From Lentzea sp. NBRC 102530 (lineage in GTDB: Bacteria; Actinomycetota; Actinomycetes; Mycobacteriales; Pseudonocardiaceae), in NCBI RefSeq assembly GCF_030269365.1, contig NZ_BSTF01000006.1, positions 248,001-312,000 on the forward strand: a stretch of DNA of 64,000 bases, read 5' to 3'. Position 1 is the first letter of the stretch. Each line of letters starts with the position of its first letter. The notes beneath the pieces were generated by a model, which had not been told where the DNA came from, did not search any database, and saw only the letters and a program-made list of their open reading frames with translations. A program made the position numbers and the translations under genes. Shown here piece by piece: positions 32,279 through 43,530 of the stretch.

Positions 32279-34404
32279 CAAACCAACGTCCTAGGCCTTA
32301 CCGCGTTCGCGCGGTCCACCAATGCGATCCGTTCCTCCGGCGTGGCCGCGAACCGGGCGAGCGTGCGGTAGCGACGCTCCAGACCCAGCCGAAGCTCGTG
32401 TTCGGAGAGTGCACAGTCCAGCACCCTCCCCTCGGCGGCCTGATTGCGGGTCACGTAGTCGTACGCCGCCTCGAGCACCTCGGCCGACAACTGGGTGTGC
32501 GACGCGACGTCGATGTCCAAGGCGTGCAAGCGTTCCCCGGCCGCGACGAGGTCCTCCGCCGCGCAGTCGCCGAGCTGCGCGCGCACCGCCGCGATCTGCG
32601 CCGGCAAGTGTTGTGAAGACGTGTCCGGGACCGACAGGAGCACCTCGACCGCTCGCGCACGGTCGCCACAGGCGAGCAGCACCCGCGCCAACCCGAACGC
32701 GGCGGACACGAACGAGTGATCTGTGCGCCACACCAGCTCGTACCAGGCCCCGGCCGACTTCAGGTCGTCCACGGCCTCGAAGCACACGCCCAGCGCCAGC
32801 TTCGGCGCCGCCTCACCCGGGACCGCCGAGCACACCGCGTCGAAGAACCCCCGCGCGTCGCCCGCCCGGCCGTCCGCCAGCGCCGCGAGGCCCCGGTACC
32901 AGTCGGGCCGCCAGTCCTCGGCCGGGTCGAGCTCCGGCTCGTCGAACATCGACGGCGCCGTCAACGCCTCCAGCTCCCGCAACGCCGCCGCGGTGTCGCC
33001 GGACTCGATCAGCACCCGCACGATCCGCAGCCGCACCTCCACCGTCAGCTCCGGCGCCTTGCGCAGCCCCTCCGGGTCCGACGTCGTCGCCGTCGCGAGC
33101 CACGAGGCCGCCGCGTCGGAGGTGTTCACCGACGGCGCGGGCAGCGCGAGCGCCACCTCCGCGAGGTCCAGCGGGCCCTCCACGCCGAACCGGCGGCGTT
33201 CCGGCGTGAACTGCCGCGACAGGCCCGGCCGCGCCACCCCGTCCTCCAGCGCCAGCACCTCGCGCAGCACGCCGGTGAGCTGCTCGGCCATGTCCTCGGC
33301 CGAGGAGAACCGCAGCTCCGGGTTCGGGTTCGTCGCCCGCAGCAGCAGCCGGTGGAACGACTCGAAGCGGCCCAGCAGCGGTTCCTCGTCCACCGTCGGC
33401 AGCCGGTCCTTGCAGCGGCCCCGGAAGTCGAACGGGAAGCTCATCACCGCCAGCGCCCGCCCGACCGTGTAGATGTCGGAGAACACCGACGGCCCGATCG
33501 TGCCGATCTCCGGCGCCTGGTAGCCGATCGTGCCGTAGATGGGGGAGTGGTGGTCGTCGATGCGCCGCACCGCGCCCAGGTCGATCAGCTTGAGCTGCTC
33601 CTCGGTGTGGATCATGTTGTCCGGTTTGAAGTCGCAGTACAGCAGCCCCACCCCGTGCAGGTAGCCCAGCGCGGGCAGGATCTCCAGCACGTACGCGATG
33701 GCCTGCGCCAGCGGCAAGGCCTCGTCGCCCCGGCCGTCGCGGCGCCGCTGGGTGATCATGTCCTTGATGGACTCGCCGCCCACGTACTCCATCACGATGT
33801 ACTCGACGAGCTTGTCGAGCTCGCGGCTCTCGTGCCGGATGAAGTTGTGGATCTTCACGATGTTCGGGTGCTCGACCTCCGCGAGGAACCGCCGCTCGGC
33901 CAGCGCGGCCGCCATCGCGTCGGCGTCACCGGAGTCCAGCAGGCCCTTGAGCACGACCCAGCGGTCGCTCACCGCGTGGTCCAGCGCCAGGTACAGCCAG
34001 CCCAGGCCGCCGTGCGCCAGGCACCCCAGCACCTCGTACTGGTCGTGCAGCACCTCGCCCGGCTGCAGCTTCGGCGTGAACGAGTACGCGTGCCCGCACT
34101 GCGGGCAGAACCCCTCCACCCGGCCCGGCTTGGTGTCGCTGCGGCGGCCGACCTTCTTGCCGCACTTCGAGCAGAACCGCTTCGCCTCCGGGACCTCGGG
34201 GTTCTCCAGCACCGCGGTCTTCGGGTCCCGGTAGGGCACCCGCGGCACCTCGACCAGGCCCGCGCCCAGCCGGCCGCGGCTCATCGACCGCCCGCTGCCG
34301 CGCCGCGCACGTCCCGACGCCGACCGCGACATCTCCTGCGACGACGACCAGGGCGCGGTGCCCGGCGCTGTCTGCGGCCCTGTCTCCGGTAGCTCGTCAC
34401 TCAT
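32278..34404 (-). CDS. pknG: serine/threonine protein kinase PknG
   Basis: A 708-residue soluble kinase with the full PknG order: N-terminal tail, rubredoxin-like two-CxxCG domain (RFCSKCGKK, FCPQCGHAYSF), kinase domain (glycine loop GCLAHGGLGWLYLALD, Lys in RWVVLKGL, catalytic LLYCDFKPDNM, LIDLGAVRR) and a TPR C-terminal domain (LTGVLREVLALEDGVARPGLSRQFTP onward). In mycobacteria PknG phosphorylates GarA to control 2-oxoglutarate metabolism. Start ATG 34404 (GTG 34410 possible). Preceded by glnH by 13 bases and followed by the PP2C gene. Confidence 0.96.
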   Translation of the reverse strand: MSDELPETGPQTAPGTAPWSSSQEMSRSASGRARRGSGRSMSRGRLGAGLVEVPRVPYRDPKTAVLENPEVPEAKRFCSKCGKKVGRRSDTKPGRVEGFCPQCGHAYSFTPKLQPGEVLHDQYEVLGCLAHGGLGWLYLALDHAVSDRWVVLKGLLDSGDADAMAAALAERRFLAEVEHPNIVKIHNFIRHESRELDKLVEYIVMEYVGGESIKDMITQRRRDGRGDEALPLAQAIAYVLEILPALGYLHGVGLLYCDFKPDNMIHTEEQLKLIDLGAVRRIDDHHSPIYGTIGYQAPEIGTIGPSVFSDIYTVGRALAVMSFPFDFRGRCKDRLPTVDEEPLLGRFESFHRLLLRATNPNPELRFSSAEDMAEQLTGVLREVLALEDGVARPGLSRQFTPERRRFGVEGPLDLAEVALALPAPSVNTSDAAASWLATATTSDPEGLRKAPELTVEVRLRIVRVLIESGDTAAALRELEALTAPSMFDEPELDPAEDWRPDWYRGLAALADGRAGDARGFFDAVCSAVPGEAAPKLALGVCFEAVDDLKSAGAWYELVWRTDHSFVSAAFGLARVLLACGDRARAVEVLLSVPDTSSQHLPAQIAAVRAQLGDCAAEDLVAAGERLHALDIDVASHTQLSAEVLEAAYDYVTRNQAAEGRVLDCALSEHELRLGLERRYRTLARFAATPEERIALVDRANAVRPRTLV

Positions 34405-34417
34405 CCGCACACACCCC

Positions 34418-35374
34418 CTAGTCCCGATAACGCGCGACGGGCGGCGCGGGTGCCGGGCCCAGCGGCGTGAGCCACCGGCCGTAGATCGCGGCCCACGTGC
34501 CGTCGGAGCGCATCCGCTCCAGCACGCCGTTGACGAACCGCACCAGGTCCTCCTGCCCCTTGGGCACCCCGACGCCGTACGACTCGTCGGTGAACCGCGC
34601 GCCCACCACCTCGGTGTACGGGTCCTGCGCCGCGAGTCCGGCGAGGATCGTGTCGTCGGTGGAGATCGCGTCGGTCTGCCCCTGCTGCAGCATCACCAGG
34701 CAGTCCGTCCAGTTCGGCACGCTCACGGTCGTCTTCACCCGGTTCACCACGTTGCCCAGCGACGTCGACCCCGACGCCACGCACACCCTCTTGTCCGCGA
34801 GCCCCTCCACGCCGGTGATGCCGGAGTTGCGGCGCACCAGCACGCGTTGCCCGGCCTGGTAGTAGACCTGCGAGAAGTCCACGTCCCTGAGCCGTTCGCA
34901 GGTGATCGTCATCGTGCGCACCACCACGTCGACGTCCCCGCGTTGCAGCATCGGGATCCGCTCCGCCGCCGTTACGACCTTGAACTGCACCTTCTTCTCG
35001 TCGCCGAACACGGCCTTCGCGATCTGCCGTGCCACGTCGACGTCGAAGCCCTCGATCTCGCCGGTGAACGAGTTGCGGAACCCCATCAGGTACGAGTTCT
35101 GGTCCACCCCGGCGATCAACCGGCCGCGCTGCTGGATCTTCGCCATCGTCGAGCCCGCGGGCATCTGGTTCGCCGGCGGCAACGCCCCGGGCCGCAGACT
35201 CGCCGTCGCGTCGCACGACGGGGGAGCACCCGCCGCGCTCGACGGCGCCGCCGACACCGTGCTCGCGTTCGCCGGCTGCGGCGCCGCGGCTGAGCGCGGC
35301 ACCACCTCGCTCGGCGGCGGTCCCGCCGAGCACGCCCCGAGCAGCAGCAACGTCGCCAGGGCCAGTCGCCTCAT
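34418..35374 (-). CDS. glnH: amino-acid-binding lipoprotein GlnH of the PknG system
   Basis: A 318-residue solute-binding lipoprotein: signal peptide MRRLALATLLLLGACSAG with lipobox LGAC, a long Ala/Ser/Pro linker, then a type-2 binding fold (GRLIAGVDQNSYLMGFRN, GFDVDVARQIAKAVFG, QRGDVDVVVRTMTITCERL). In mycobacteria the orthologue senses aspartate/glutamate outside the cell and signals through GlnX to PknG. The gene order GlnX-GlnH-PknG is conserved here. ATG 35374 overlaps the glnX stop (ATGA). No transporter subunits are adjacent, consistent with sensing rather than uptake. Confidence 0.94.
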   Translation of the reverse strand: MRRLALATLLLLGACSAGPPPSEVVPRSAAAPQPANASTVSAAPSSAAGAPPSCDATASLRPGALPPANQMPAGSTMAKIQQRGRLIAGVDQNSYLMGFRNSFTGEIEGFDVDVARQIAKAVFGDEKKVQFKVVTAAERIPMLQRGDVDVVVRTMTITCERLRDVDFSQVYYQAGQRVLVRRNSGITGVEGLADKRVCVASGSTSLGNVVNRVKTTVSVPNWTDCLVMLQQGQTDAISTDDTILAGLAAQDPYTEVVGARFTDESYGVGVPKGQEDLVRFVNGVLERMRSDGTWAAIYGRWLTPLGPAPAPPVARYRD

Positions 35375-36612
35375 CGGTACTCCTTGAGCCGCTGCCACAA
35401 CCCCGTCGTGGATCCCGCGGCGCTGATCAGCGCCAGCACCAGCACCCCCACCACCGTGCCCGCGAGCGACGCCCGCGCCACCGCCACCTCGTCGCTGAAG
35501 TCCTGCCGCGCCTCGCCGATGCCCTGCACCAGCGCCTGGTCCAGCGAGTCGAAGTACGGGTTGTTGATCAACGCCACCGCGTCGGTGTACTGCCCCGCGT
35601 CGTCGGCCTCGCGGATGCGCTGGTGCACCTGCTGCCACTGCCGGAAGTGCCGCATCGCCTGGTCCACCGCCTCGGTGCCGCCGAGCTTCGCCGCCTGGTC
35701 GAGCAGCCCCTCCAGCCGTTCCGACACCTCGACGAAGTTCTTCTCGTAGGACTGGCCCGCACCTCTCGCGACCAGCGTCAGCGTCTCCTCGCCGCGCGCG
35801 GTCAGCGTCGCGATCCGGGCCTGGGCGAGCACGTCGACCTTCTTCGACGCCGCCCGCGAGTCCGACACGTCGTGCATCACCAGCACCGACACCGTCGTCA
35901 CCCACAGCAGCGACACCGCAGCCGCGCCCGTGGCGACCAGCAACCCGACGTTGAGCAGCCGGTTCGTCCTGCGCGTCAGGTACCGCTGCGTGCCGACCAG
36001 CGCCACCACGAACCCCAGCGCGACCGCCACCGAACCCCACGGGAACGTGGCCTCGTCCTGCGCGCGGGCCACCCGGTCCGTCTCCGCCCGGTACAGCTCC
36101 TGCGCCGCCGGCAGCAGCTGCGTGCGCATCAGCCCCGACGCCTCGCGCAGGTAGGCCGCGCCGACCGGGAAGCCCTGCCGGTTGTTCGTGCGCGCCGTCT
36201 CGATCAGCCCCGTGTACACCGGCAGCTGCGCCGCCAGCGTCGCCGTGAGTTCGGGTGAGGACGCCGTGGCCACCGACAGCGCCGCCTGGGCCTGCGCGAT
36301 GTCCGCCTCGTAGCGTTCCCGCAGCTCGGACGGCTCCAGGCCGCCTGAGAGGAACGCGCTCGCCGCCGTCGCGTCCGCGTCCTGCAACGCCCGGTAGACC
36401 TCCTGCGCGGCGTGCGCGAGCGGCTCGGAGCGCGTCGCCAGGTCCTCCAGCGCCCGTTCCTGCCGGTTCACGCTCCACGTCGTCAGCCAGCCGCTCGCGA
36501 GGCTCGCCACCACCAGCACCACGACGATCAGGCTCAACCGGCCGGGAGTCGACCGCGCCAGACCGGTGACACGGCGCACCAGCGCCTGCCGGGGACGGGA
36601 GTCGATCACCAC
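35371..36612 (-). CDS. glnX: transmembrane sensor GlnX of the PknG system
   Basis: A 413-residue membrane protein with four hydrophobic helices: an N-terminal one (LSLIVVVLVVASLASGWLTT), a long external helical domain, two central ones (SVAVALGFVVALVG; VGLLVATGAAAVSLLWVTTV), a second external domain and a last helix (VVGVLVLALISAAG). This matches GlnX, the relay between GlnH and PknG. Start chosen at GTG 36612, which has GGGAGG seven bases upstream; the more distal GTG 36663 would lie upstream of the putative -10 TACAGT (36658-36653). First gene of the operon. Confidence 0.88.
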   Translation of the reverse strand: MVIDSRPRQALVRRVTGLARSTPGRLSLIVVVLVVASLASGWLTTWSVNRQERALEDLATRSEPLAHAAQEVYRALQDADATAASAFLSGGLEPSELRERYEADIAQAQAALSVATASSPELTATLAAQLPVYTGLIETARTNNRQGFPVGAAYLREASGLMRTQLLPAAQELYRAETDRVARAQDEATFPWGSVAVALGFVVALVGTQRYLTRRTNRLLNVGLLVATGAAAVSLLWVTTVSVLVMHDVSDSRAASKKVDVLAQARIATLTARGEETLTLVARGAGQSYEKNFVEVSERLEGLLDQAAKLGGTEAVDQAMRHFRQWQQVHQRIREADDAGQYTDAVALINNPYFDSLDQALVQGIGEARQDFSDEVAVARASLAGTVVGVLVLALISAAGSTTGLWQRLKEYR

Positions 36613-36718
36613 GAGCGGGCCTCCCAGCGACGAAGTTGATCGGCGTGGCGTAACTGTAGGCACCCAGATGACACCGCGTGGGAATTAACGACGCATCCCG
36701 GCACGCGTCACTCAGGTG

Positions 36719-37474
36719 TTACAGCTCGCGCGACTCGATCAGCCGATTGACGCCGTCGAGGATCATCTCCAGACCGAACTCGAACGAGTGCTCGGGGGAG
36801 TAGGCGCTCTGGTGCGCCTCGCCGACCGCACCGCCCACCCGTGCCGCGACCGGGTAGCGCGCCGGGTCGAACACCGTCATCAGCACCGGCGCCGCCGCGT
36901 CCCACCACTGCTGGTCGGTCAGACCGGTCTCCTGCTCGGTCACCGCGGCCGCCGTCAGCCCGCGCGCCGAGTTCTGCACGTGCCCGAGCACCAGGTTGAG
37001 CACCGAGTCGATCTCCACGTCCGAGAGGCCGATGCCGTCCAGCCCGCGCAGCTCGAAGTCGTACTTCGCCGCCACCTGCGGGCCGAGCACCGTCCGTGAC
37101 GGCGCGACCTGCAACAACCACGGGTGCCGCCGGTGCAGCTCCAGGTTCTCCCGCGCCACGTAGGTCAGGTGCTCGCGCCAGCCGGGTTGTTCTTCGCGGC
37201 CCGTCACCGCCTGCACCGTGTCGACCATGACGTCGATCAGCTCGCCCTTGCCCGGCACGTAGGTGTAGAGCGACATCGTCCCCACGCCCAGCGCCTCGGC
37301 CACGCGCCGCATCGACAACGCCTTGAGCCCGTCGGCGTCGGCGAGGTCGATGCCCGCCCGCACGATCCGGTCCACGCTCAGGTCCGGCTTGCCCTTGCGC
37401 GACACCCGTTCCTGAGTGCGCCACAGCAACGCGAGCGTGCGCGCCGGGTCTCCGCTGCCCGTGTGTTCGATCAC
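36719..37474 (-). CDS. TetR-family repressor
   Basis: A 251-residue TetR/AcrR regulator with the HTH LKALSMRRVAEALGVGTMSLYTYVPGKGELID and a TetR_C_1-type ligand domain. GTG 37474 is seven bases from a TAGTGT -10 (37487-37482), leaderless. It is divergent from the SNF2 operon; a perfect palindrome lies between them. A clear paralogue (same length, same GDPARTLALLWR and GVGTMSLYT stretches) sits at 53247. Confidence 0.93.
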   Translation of the reverse strand: MIEHTGSGDPARTLALLWRTQERVSRKGKPDLSVDRIVRAGIDLADADGLKALSMRRVAEALGVGTMSLYTYVPGKGELIDVMVDTVQAVTGREEQPGWREHLTYVARENLELHRRHPWLLQVAPSRTVLGPQVAAKYDFELRGLDGIGLSDVEIDSVLNLVLGHVQNSARGLTAAAVTEQETGLTDQQWWDAAAPVLMTVFDPARYPVAARVGGAVGEAHQSAYSPEHSFEFGLEMILDGVNRLIESREL

Positions 37475-37489
37475 GAGCGCGACACTACC

Positions 37490-37510
37490 GTACCGTATGC
37501 TGTACGGTAC
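37490..37510. promoter_or_regulatory. TetR operator over the SNF2-operon -10
   Basis: GTACCGTA (37490-37497), five-base spacer, TACGGTAC (37503-37510): a perfect 8-bp inverted repeat. TACGGT in its right arm (37503-37508) ends seven bases before ATG 37516, so the operator coincides with the helicase -10; the left edge is three bases from the repressor's own -10. Binding would silence both directions. Confidence 0.85.
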
Positions 37511-37515
37511 AGAGT

Positions 37516-39836
<2,321 letters not shown>

Positions 39837-39837
<1 letters not shown>

Positions 39838-40595
39838 TGACCGCCCGCGGATTCGCCGCGTTCCCGAAGGTCAAACGCCGCGTCGCCACCACCTGGTGGG
39901 GCAAGACGTGGGTCAGGGCGCTGGAGGACACCGCGCTGGACACCACGTTGCTGCGCCTGGGCCGCCGCTACGCCCACGCCGGCGTCGTCGGTCCGATCAC
40001 CGTCAGCCCCGGCCGCCTGCACGCCCAGGTCCACGACAACGACACCGTCCACAGCACCACCGTCGTCGTGCCCGTGCTCTCCGACGTCCACTGGGGACGG
40101 TTCCTCGACCGCGTCGCCGAGAACCCCGCCCACATCGCGGCGTTGCTGGACAACGACATGCCACGCGACCTCGTGACCGCCGCCGAGGAGTCCGGAGTGG
40201 ACCTCGTCCCCGGCATCGGCGACCTGGAACCCGAGTGCGACTGCGACGGCTGGGAACTCCCGTGCCGCCACGCCGCCGCCCTCGCGTTCCAGGTCGGCTG
40301 GCTGCTCGACGCCGACCCGTTCGTCCTGCTGCTGCTCAAGGGAAAACCGGAACAGGAACTCCTCGACGCCCTCCGCCTGCGCGTCGCCGGACCGCTCGCG
40401 ACCAGAACACCTGTGGTGGTTTCCGTCGAACCCGCAGGTCAGCTACCTCCTCGCCCGCCGATGCCCGGCACCACACCTGTGGTGCTCCACGTCGAACCGC
40501 CACCCGGCTTCGAGGCCGACGAGCTGGTGGCGTTGATGGAGATCGCCGCATCCCGTGCCCGCGCGCTGCTGCGGTCGGGCACTCTCGAAGGGTGA
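39837..40595 (+). CDS. SWIM zinc-finger protein
   Basis: A 252-residue protein whose SWIM motif (C-x-C-x(n)-C-x-H) is seen in ECDCDGWELPCRHAAALAF. The N-terminal part (VATTWWGKTWVRALED, LGRRYAHAGVVGPITVSPGRLHAQV) is typical of SWIM proteins that accompany SNF2 helicases in actinobacteria and archaea, probably giving nucleic-acid binding specificity. It is translationally coupled to the helicase upstream (TGATG) and to the acetyltransferase downstream (GTGA). Confidence 0.93.
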
Positions 40596-41131
40596 TCACC
40601 GAGAAGCAGAAGATGATGACCGGCGAGCTGTACCAGGACTCCGACCCCGAACTGGTCGCCGAACGCCTCGCCGCCCAGCGGCTGGTCGACGAGTTCAACG
40701 CCACCCGCGCAGCCGACGTCATCACCGAGCTCTTCGGCTCCATCGGCGAAGGCTCGTGGGTCATGCCGCGCTTCCAGTGCGACTACGGCTACCAGATCCA
40801 CCTGGGCTCCAACAGCTTCCTCAACTACGACGCCATCCTCATGGACTGCGCCACCATCACCATCGGCAACGACGTCTCCATCGGCCCGCGCGCCCAACTC
40901 CTCACCGCCCTGCACCCGATCGAGGACCACGAAGCCCGCCGCCGGCGCTTCGAGTCCGCCGCCCCCATCACCATCGGCGACAACGTGTGGCTCGGCGGCG
41001 GCGTCATCGTGTGCGCCGGCGTCACCATCGGCGAGAACTCCGTCATCGGAGCCGGTAGCGTCGTCACGCGCGACATCCCGCCGCGTGTGCTGGCCGTCGG
41101 CAATCCCTGCAAGGTGATCCGTGAGCTGTGA
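40592..41131 (+). CDS. sugar O-acetyltransferase (maltose/galactoside type)
   Basis: A 179-residue left-handed beta-helix acyltransferase of the Maa/LacA type. The N-terminal Mac domain (KMMTGELYQDSDPELVAERLAAQRLVDEFN) is followed by hexapeptide repeats (ITIGNDVSIGPRAQL, ITIGDNVWLGGGVIVCAGVTIGENSVIGAGSVV) and the catalytic His in TALHPIEDHEARR. Uses acetyl-CoA to acetylate sugars. GTG 40592 overlaps the SWIM stop. Why it belongs to a helicase operon is unclear. Confidence 0.93.
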   Translation: MITEKQKMMTGELYQDSDPELVAERLAAQRLVDEFNATRAADVITELFGSIGEGSWVMPRFQCDYGYQIHLGSNSFLNYDAILMDCATITIGNDVSIGPRAQLLTALHPIEDHEARRRRFESAAPITIGDNVWLGGGVIVCAGVTIGENSVIGAGSVVTRDIPPRVLAVGNPCKVIREL

Positions 41132-41759
41132 CAAACGCGTCGCCGAACCGCTGGTCCTGCTCGGCCTGACCGCCGTCGCGCTGGTGGTGTCCGGGATCGG
41201 CCCGTACTCGCGCGGTACCTGGTACCTCGAAGTCGCCCCCGTCGTCATCGGCGCGGGCGTTCTGGTCGCGACGTTCCGGCGGTTCCCGCTGACACCGCTG
41301 CTGTACCGGCTGCTGTTCCTGCACGCGCTGGTGCTGATCCTGGGCGGGCACTACACCTACGCACGGGTGCCGGTCGGCTTCTGGGTGCAGGACCTGTTCG
41401 ACCTGGCGCGCAACCACTACGACCGGTTCGGCCACTTCGTGCAGGGGTTCGTGCCCGCGGTCCTGGCCCGCGAGGTGCTGCTGCGACGGACACCGCTGCG
41501 GCCGGGCGGCTGGTTGTCCGTGCTGGTCACGTCGGTGTGCCTGGCGTTCAGCGCGTGCTACGAGATGCTGGAGTGGCTCTCGGCCGTGCTGGGTGGCGAG
41601 GCCGCCGGAGACTTCCTCGGGACCCAGGGCGACGTGTGGGACACCCAGTGGGACATGTTCATGGCACTGCTGGGAGCCGTGGTCGCGCAACTGGTGCTGG
41701 CACGGCTGCACGACCGCCAGCTGGCACGGCTCGGTGGAGCGAGGCGCGCGGATGGGTGA
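41121..41759 (+). CDS. DUF2238 (YjdF-like) membrane protein
   Basis: A 212-residue integral membrane protein with six or so hydrophobic helices. The segments HYTYARVPVGFWVQDLFDLARNHYDRFGHFVQGF and CYEMLEWLSAVLGGEAAGDFLGTQGDVWDTQWDM are the hallmark of DUF2238. Function unknown. GTG 41121 lies 11 bases inside the preceding acetyltransferase gene, so it is part of the same operon. Confidence 0.92.
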   Translation: MSCDKRVAEPLVLLGLTAVALVVSGIGPYSRGTWYLEVAPVVIGAGVLVATFRRFPLTPLLYRLLFLHALVLILGGHYTYARVPVGFWVQDLFDLARNHYDRFGHFVQGFVPAVLAREVLLRRTPLRPGGWLSVLVTSVCLAFSACYEMLEWLSAVLGGEAAGDFLGTQGDVWDTQWDMFMALLGAVVAQLVLARLHDRQLARLGGARRADG

Positions 41760-42525
41760 GCAGGGGACGGTCGAGCGCGCGATCGCGCACGTCGAAGCCC
41801 TGTCCGCCGGCGGCCCCCTGCCCCGCGACCTGCGCGTCACCCTCAACTTCCACCCCGGCCGGGGAGTCCTCGCCCAGCTCGCCCGCGACGGCGCCTACCG
41901 CTCGCAGTTCGAGACCGGCACCAGCAACGGCGGTCTCACCGCCCACCCCGGCGGCGACCGCTGGCAGTGGGAGAGCAGGCTCTTCGGCGGCGCCTACGAC
42001 CGAGCAGACCCCTCGGCGCGGCCCAAGTACGGCGCCCTCGACCACCGTCGGCGCGGCTGCGGGGCAGCGCCCCGCTTCGGCTCTGCGCACCTGCGGCTGA
42101 CCGAAGCGGTCCTGGACCGCACCACGTTCTGCCACCCCGACAGCGTCTTCGACCCGGTCGACTTCGGCACCGCACGCCGCTTCGCCCTGCTCGGCCACGC
42201 CACCCCCGCCGACCCGCTCGACGACTACGTCGAGGCCCACGTCCACGGCCCCGTCACGTTCGACGACGTGGAGGCCGTCGTCCTCGACCCGACCTTCCCC
42301 GAGGTCGACCTGCCGTGCCGCGTCGAACGCCACGCGGGCTTCCGGCTGTCCACACAGGACCTCCTGCGGCACGCCGGCTACCGCACGCAGGAGTCGGTCG
42401 AGCTGGGACTCGAACTCGCGCGAGACGGGGTCCTCACCCCGGACCTGCTCGACACCGCCAGCGCGCCACCGCAGGTGGTCAAGCACCTGTGGCACCACCT
42501 CGCGAGGTTCGGCTACCCCAGGTAG
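41752..42525 (+). CDS. DUF3626 domain-containing protein
   Basis: A 257-residue protein of the DUF3626 family: LNFHPGRGVLAQLARDGAYRSQFETGTSNGGLTAH, LFGGAYDRADPSARPKYGALDHR, AHLRLTEAVLDRTTFCHPDS. The HPGR and GGAYD elements recall ADP-ribosyltransferase-like folds, but I cannot assign an activity. It overlaps the DUF2238 gene by eight bases and is the last gene of the TetR-controlled operon; its 3' end overlaps the convergent WYL regulator. Confidence 0.88.
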   Translation: MGEQGTVERAIAHVEALSAGGPLPRDLRVTLNFHPGRGVLAQLARDGAYRSQFETGTSNGGLTAHPGGDRWQWESRLFGGAYDRADPSARPKYGALDHRRRGCGAAPRFGSAHLRLTEAVLDRTTFCHPDSVFDPVDFGTARRFALLGHATPADPLDDYVEAHVHGPVTFDDVEAVVLDPTFPEVDLPCRVERHAGFRLSTQDLLRHAGYRTQESVELGLELARDGVLTPDLLDTASAPPQVVKHLWHHLARFGYPR

Positions 42526-43481
42526 AGCTCCGCCAGCCGGCGCACCGCAGCCGTCACCTGCTCCCGCAGTTCCGCCGGCTCCAGCACCTCCACCTCACCG
42601 CCGAGGCGCAGCAGCATCCCGGTCGCGTGCGCCACCGACTCGATCGGGATCGTCACCCGGAACCCGCCGCCGTCCTCCACAACGGACTCCGCGGCCGCCT
42701 TCGCCACCACCGGCAGCACGTGCGAGTCGAAGACCTCCCACCCGCGCGCCGACAACCGGACCACCGCGGTCCCCGTGTGCTGGCGTGCCTGGAACTCCTC
42801 GAGCGACGCCGCCCAGTGCGCGGCCAGGTCGAAGCCGGCGGGCCGGTCGAACGGCTCCAGCACCTCCACCGACTGGATCTGGGCCACCCGGTACGTCGAG
42901 ATCCGCGCCGACGACCCCTGCGCCACCAGGTACCAGCGCCCCGCCTTGAGCACGAGCCCGAGCGGCCGCAGCGTCCGCGTCACGTCCTCGGGCGCACGCC
43001 ACCGCCGATAGCCGACCTCGATCGTCCGCTCCCGCCACACCGCGTCCGCGACCACCTCCAGCAACGGCGACCGCTCCGAGTCGTAGTACCAGGACGGCGC
43101 GTCCAGGTGGAACCGCGTGGCCATCCGCGACGCCCGGTCGCGCATCGGCGACGGCAACGCCGCCATCAGCTTCAACTGCGCCGCCGCCACCGCGTCCCCG
43201 AGCCCCAGGTCCGCCGCCGCCCCCGGCAGCCCGGCCAGGAACAACGACTCGGCCTCCTGCTCGGTCAACCCGGTCAGCCGGGTGCGGTAGCCGTCGAGCA
43301 GCTGGTACCCGCCGGTGGGGCCCGCGTCGCCGTACAGCGGCACCCCTGCGGCGTGCAGCGACTCCACGTCCCGGTAGATCGTCCGCACCGACACCTCCAG
43401 CTCGGAGGCCAGCGCGGACGCCGTCATGCGGCCCTTCGTCTGCAACAGCAGGAGCAGGGAAACCAGTCGACTCGCACGCAC
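42513..43481 (-). CDS. WYL-domain regulator (YafY type)
   Basis: A 322-residue HTH-WYL regulator. The N-terminal HTH_11 reads LVSLLLLLQTKGRMTASALASELEVSVRTIYRDVESL, followed by GGYQLLDGYRTRLTGL and a WYL ligand-binding domain (RTLRPLGLVLKAGRWYLVAQ). Such proteins bind nucleotides or RNA-derived ligands. GTG 43481 is the start that fits the family. It is divergent from the hypothetical gene at 43531, with a palindrome between them. Confidence 0.92.
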   Translation of the reverse strand: MRASRLVSLLLLLQTKGRMTASALASELEVSVRTIYRDVESLHAAGVPLYGDAGPTGGYQLLDGYRTRLTGLTEQEAESLFLAGLPGAAADLGLGDAVAAAQLKLMAALPSPMRDRASRMATRFHLDAPSWYYDSERSPLLEVVADAVWRERTIEVGYRRWRAPEDVTRTLRPLGLVLKAGRWYLVAQGSSARISTYRVAQIQSVEVLEPFDRPAGFDLAAHWAASLEEFQARQHTGTAVVRLSARGWEVFDSHVLPVVAKAAAESVVEDGGGFRVTIPIESVAHATGMLLRLGGEVEVLEPAELREQVTAAVRRLAELYLG

Positions 43482-43491
43482 GCGGAATACA

Positions 43492-43508
43492 CTGACACAC
43501 CCTGTCAG
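43492..43508. promoter_or_regulatory. candidate WYL-regulator operator
   Basis: CTGACA (43492-43497), CACCC, TGTCAG (43503-43508): a perfect 6-bp inverted repeat 10 bases upstream of the WYL regulator start and 11 bases upstream of the -10 (TACGTT, 43519-43524) of the divergent gene. Placement suits control of both. Confidence 0.65.
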
Positions 43509-43530
43509 GGTTAGCTCATACGTTCGACGC

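Noticed and set aside
36613..36663. Upstream GTG start at 36663 for GlnX
   Set aside because: It would lie upstream of the likely -10 (36658-36653) and lacks a ribosome site, whereas GTG 36612 has GGGAGG at seven bases and fits the family.
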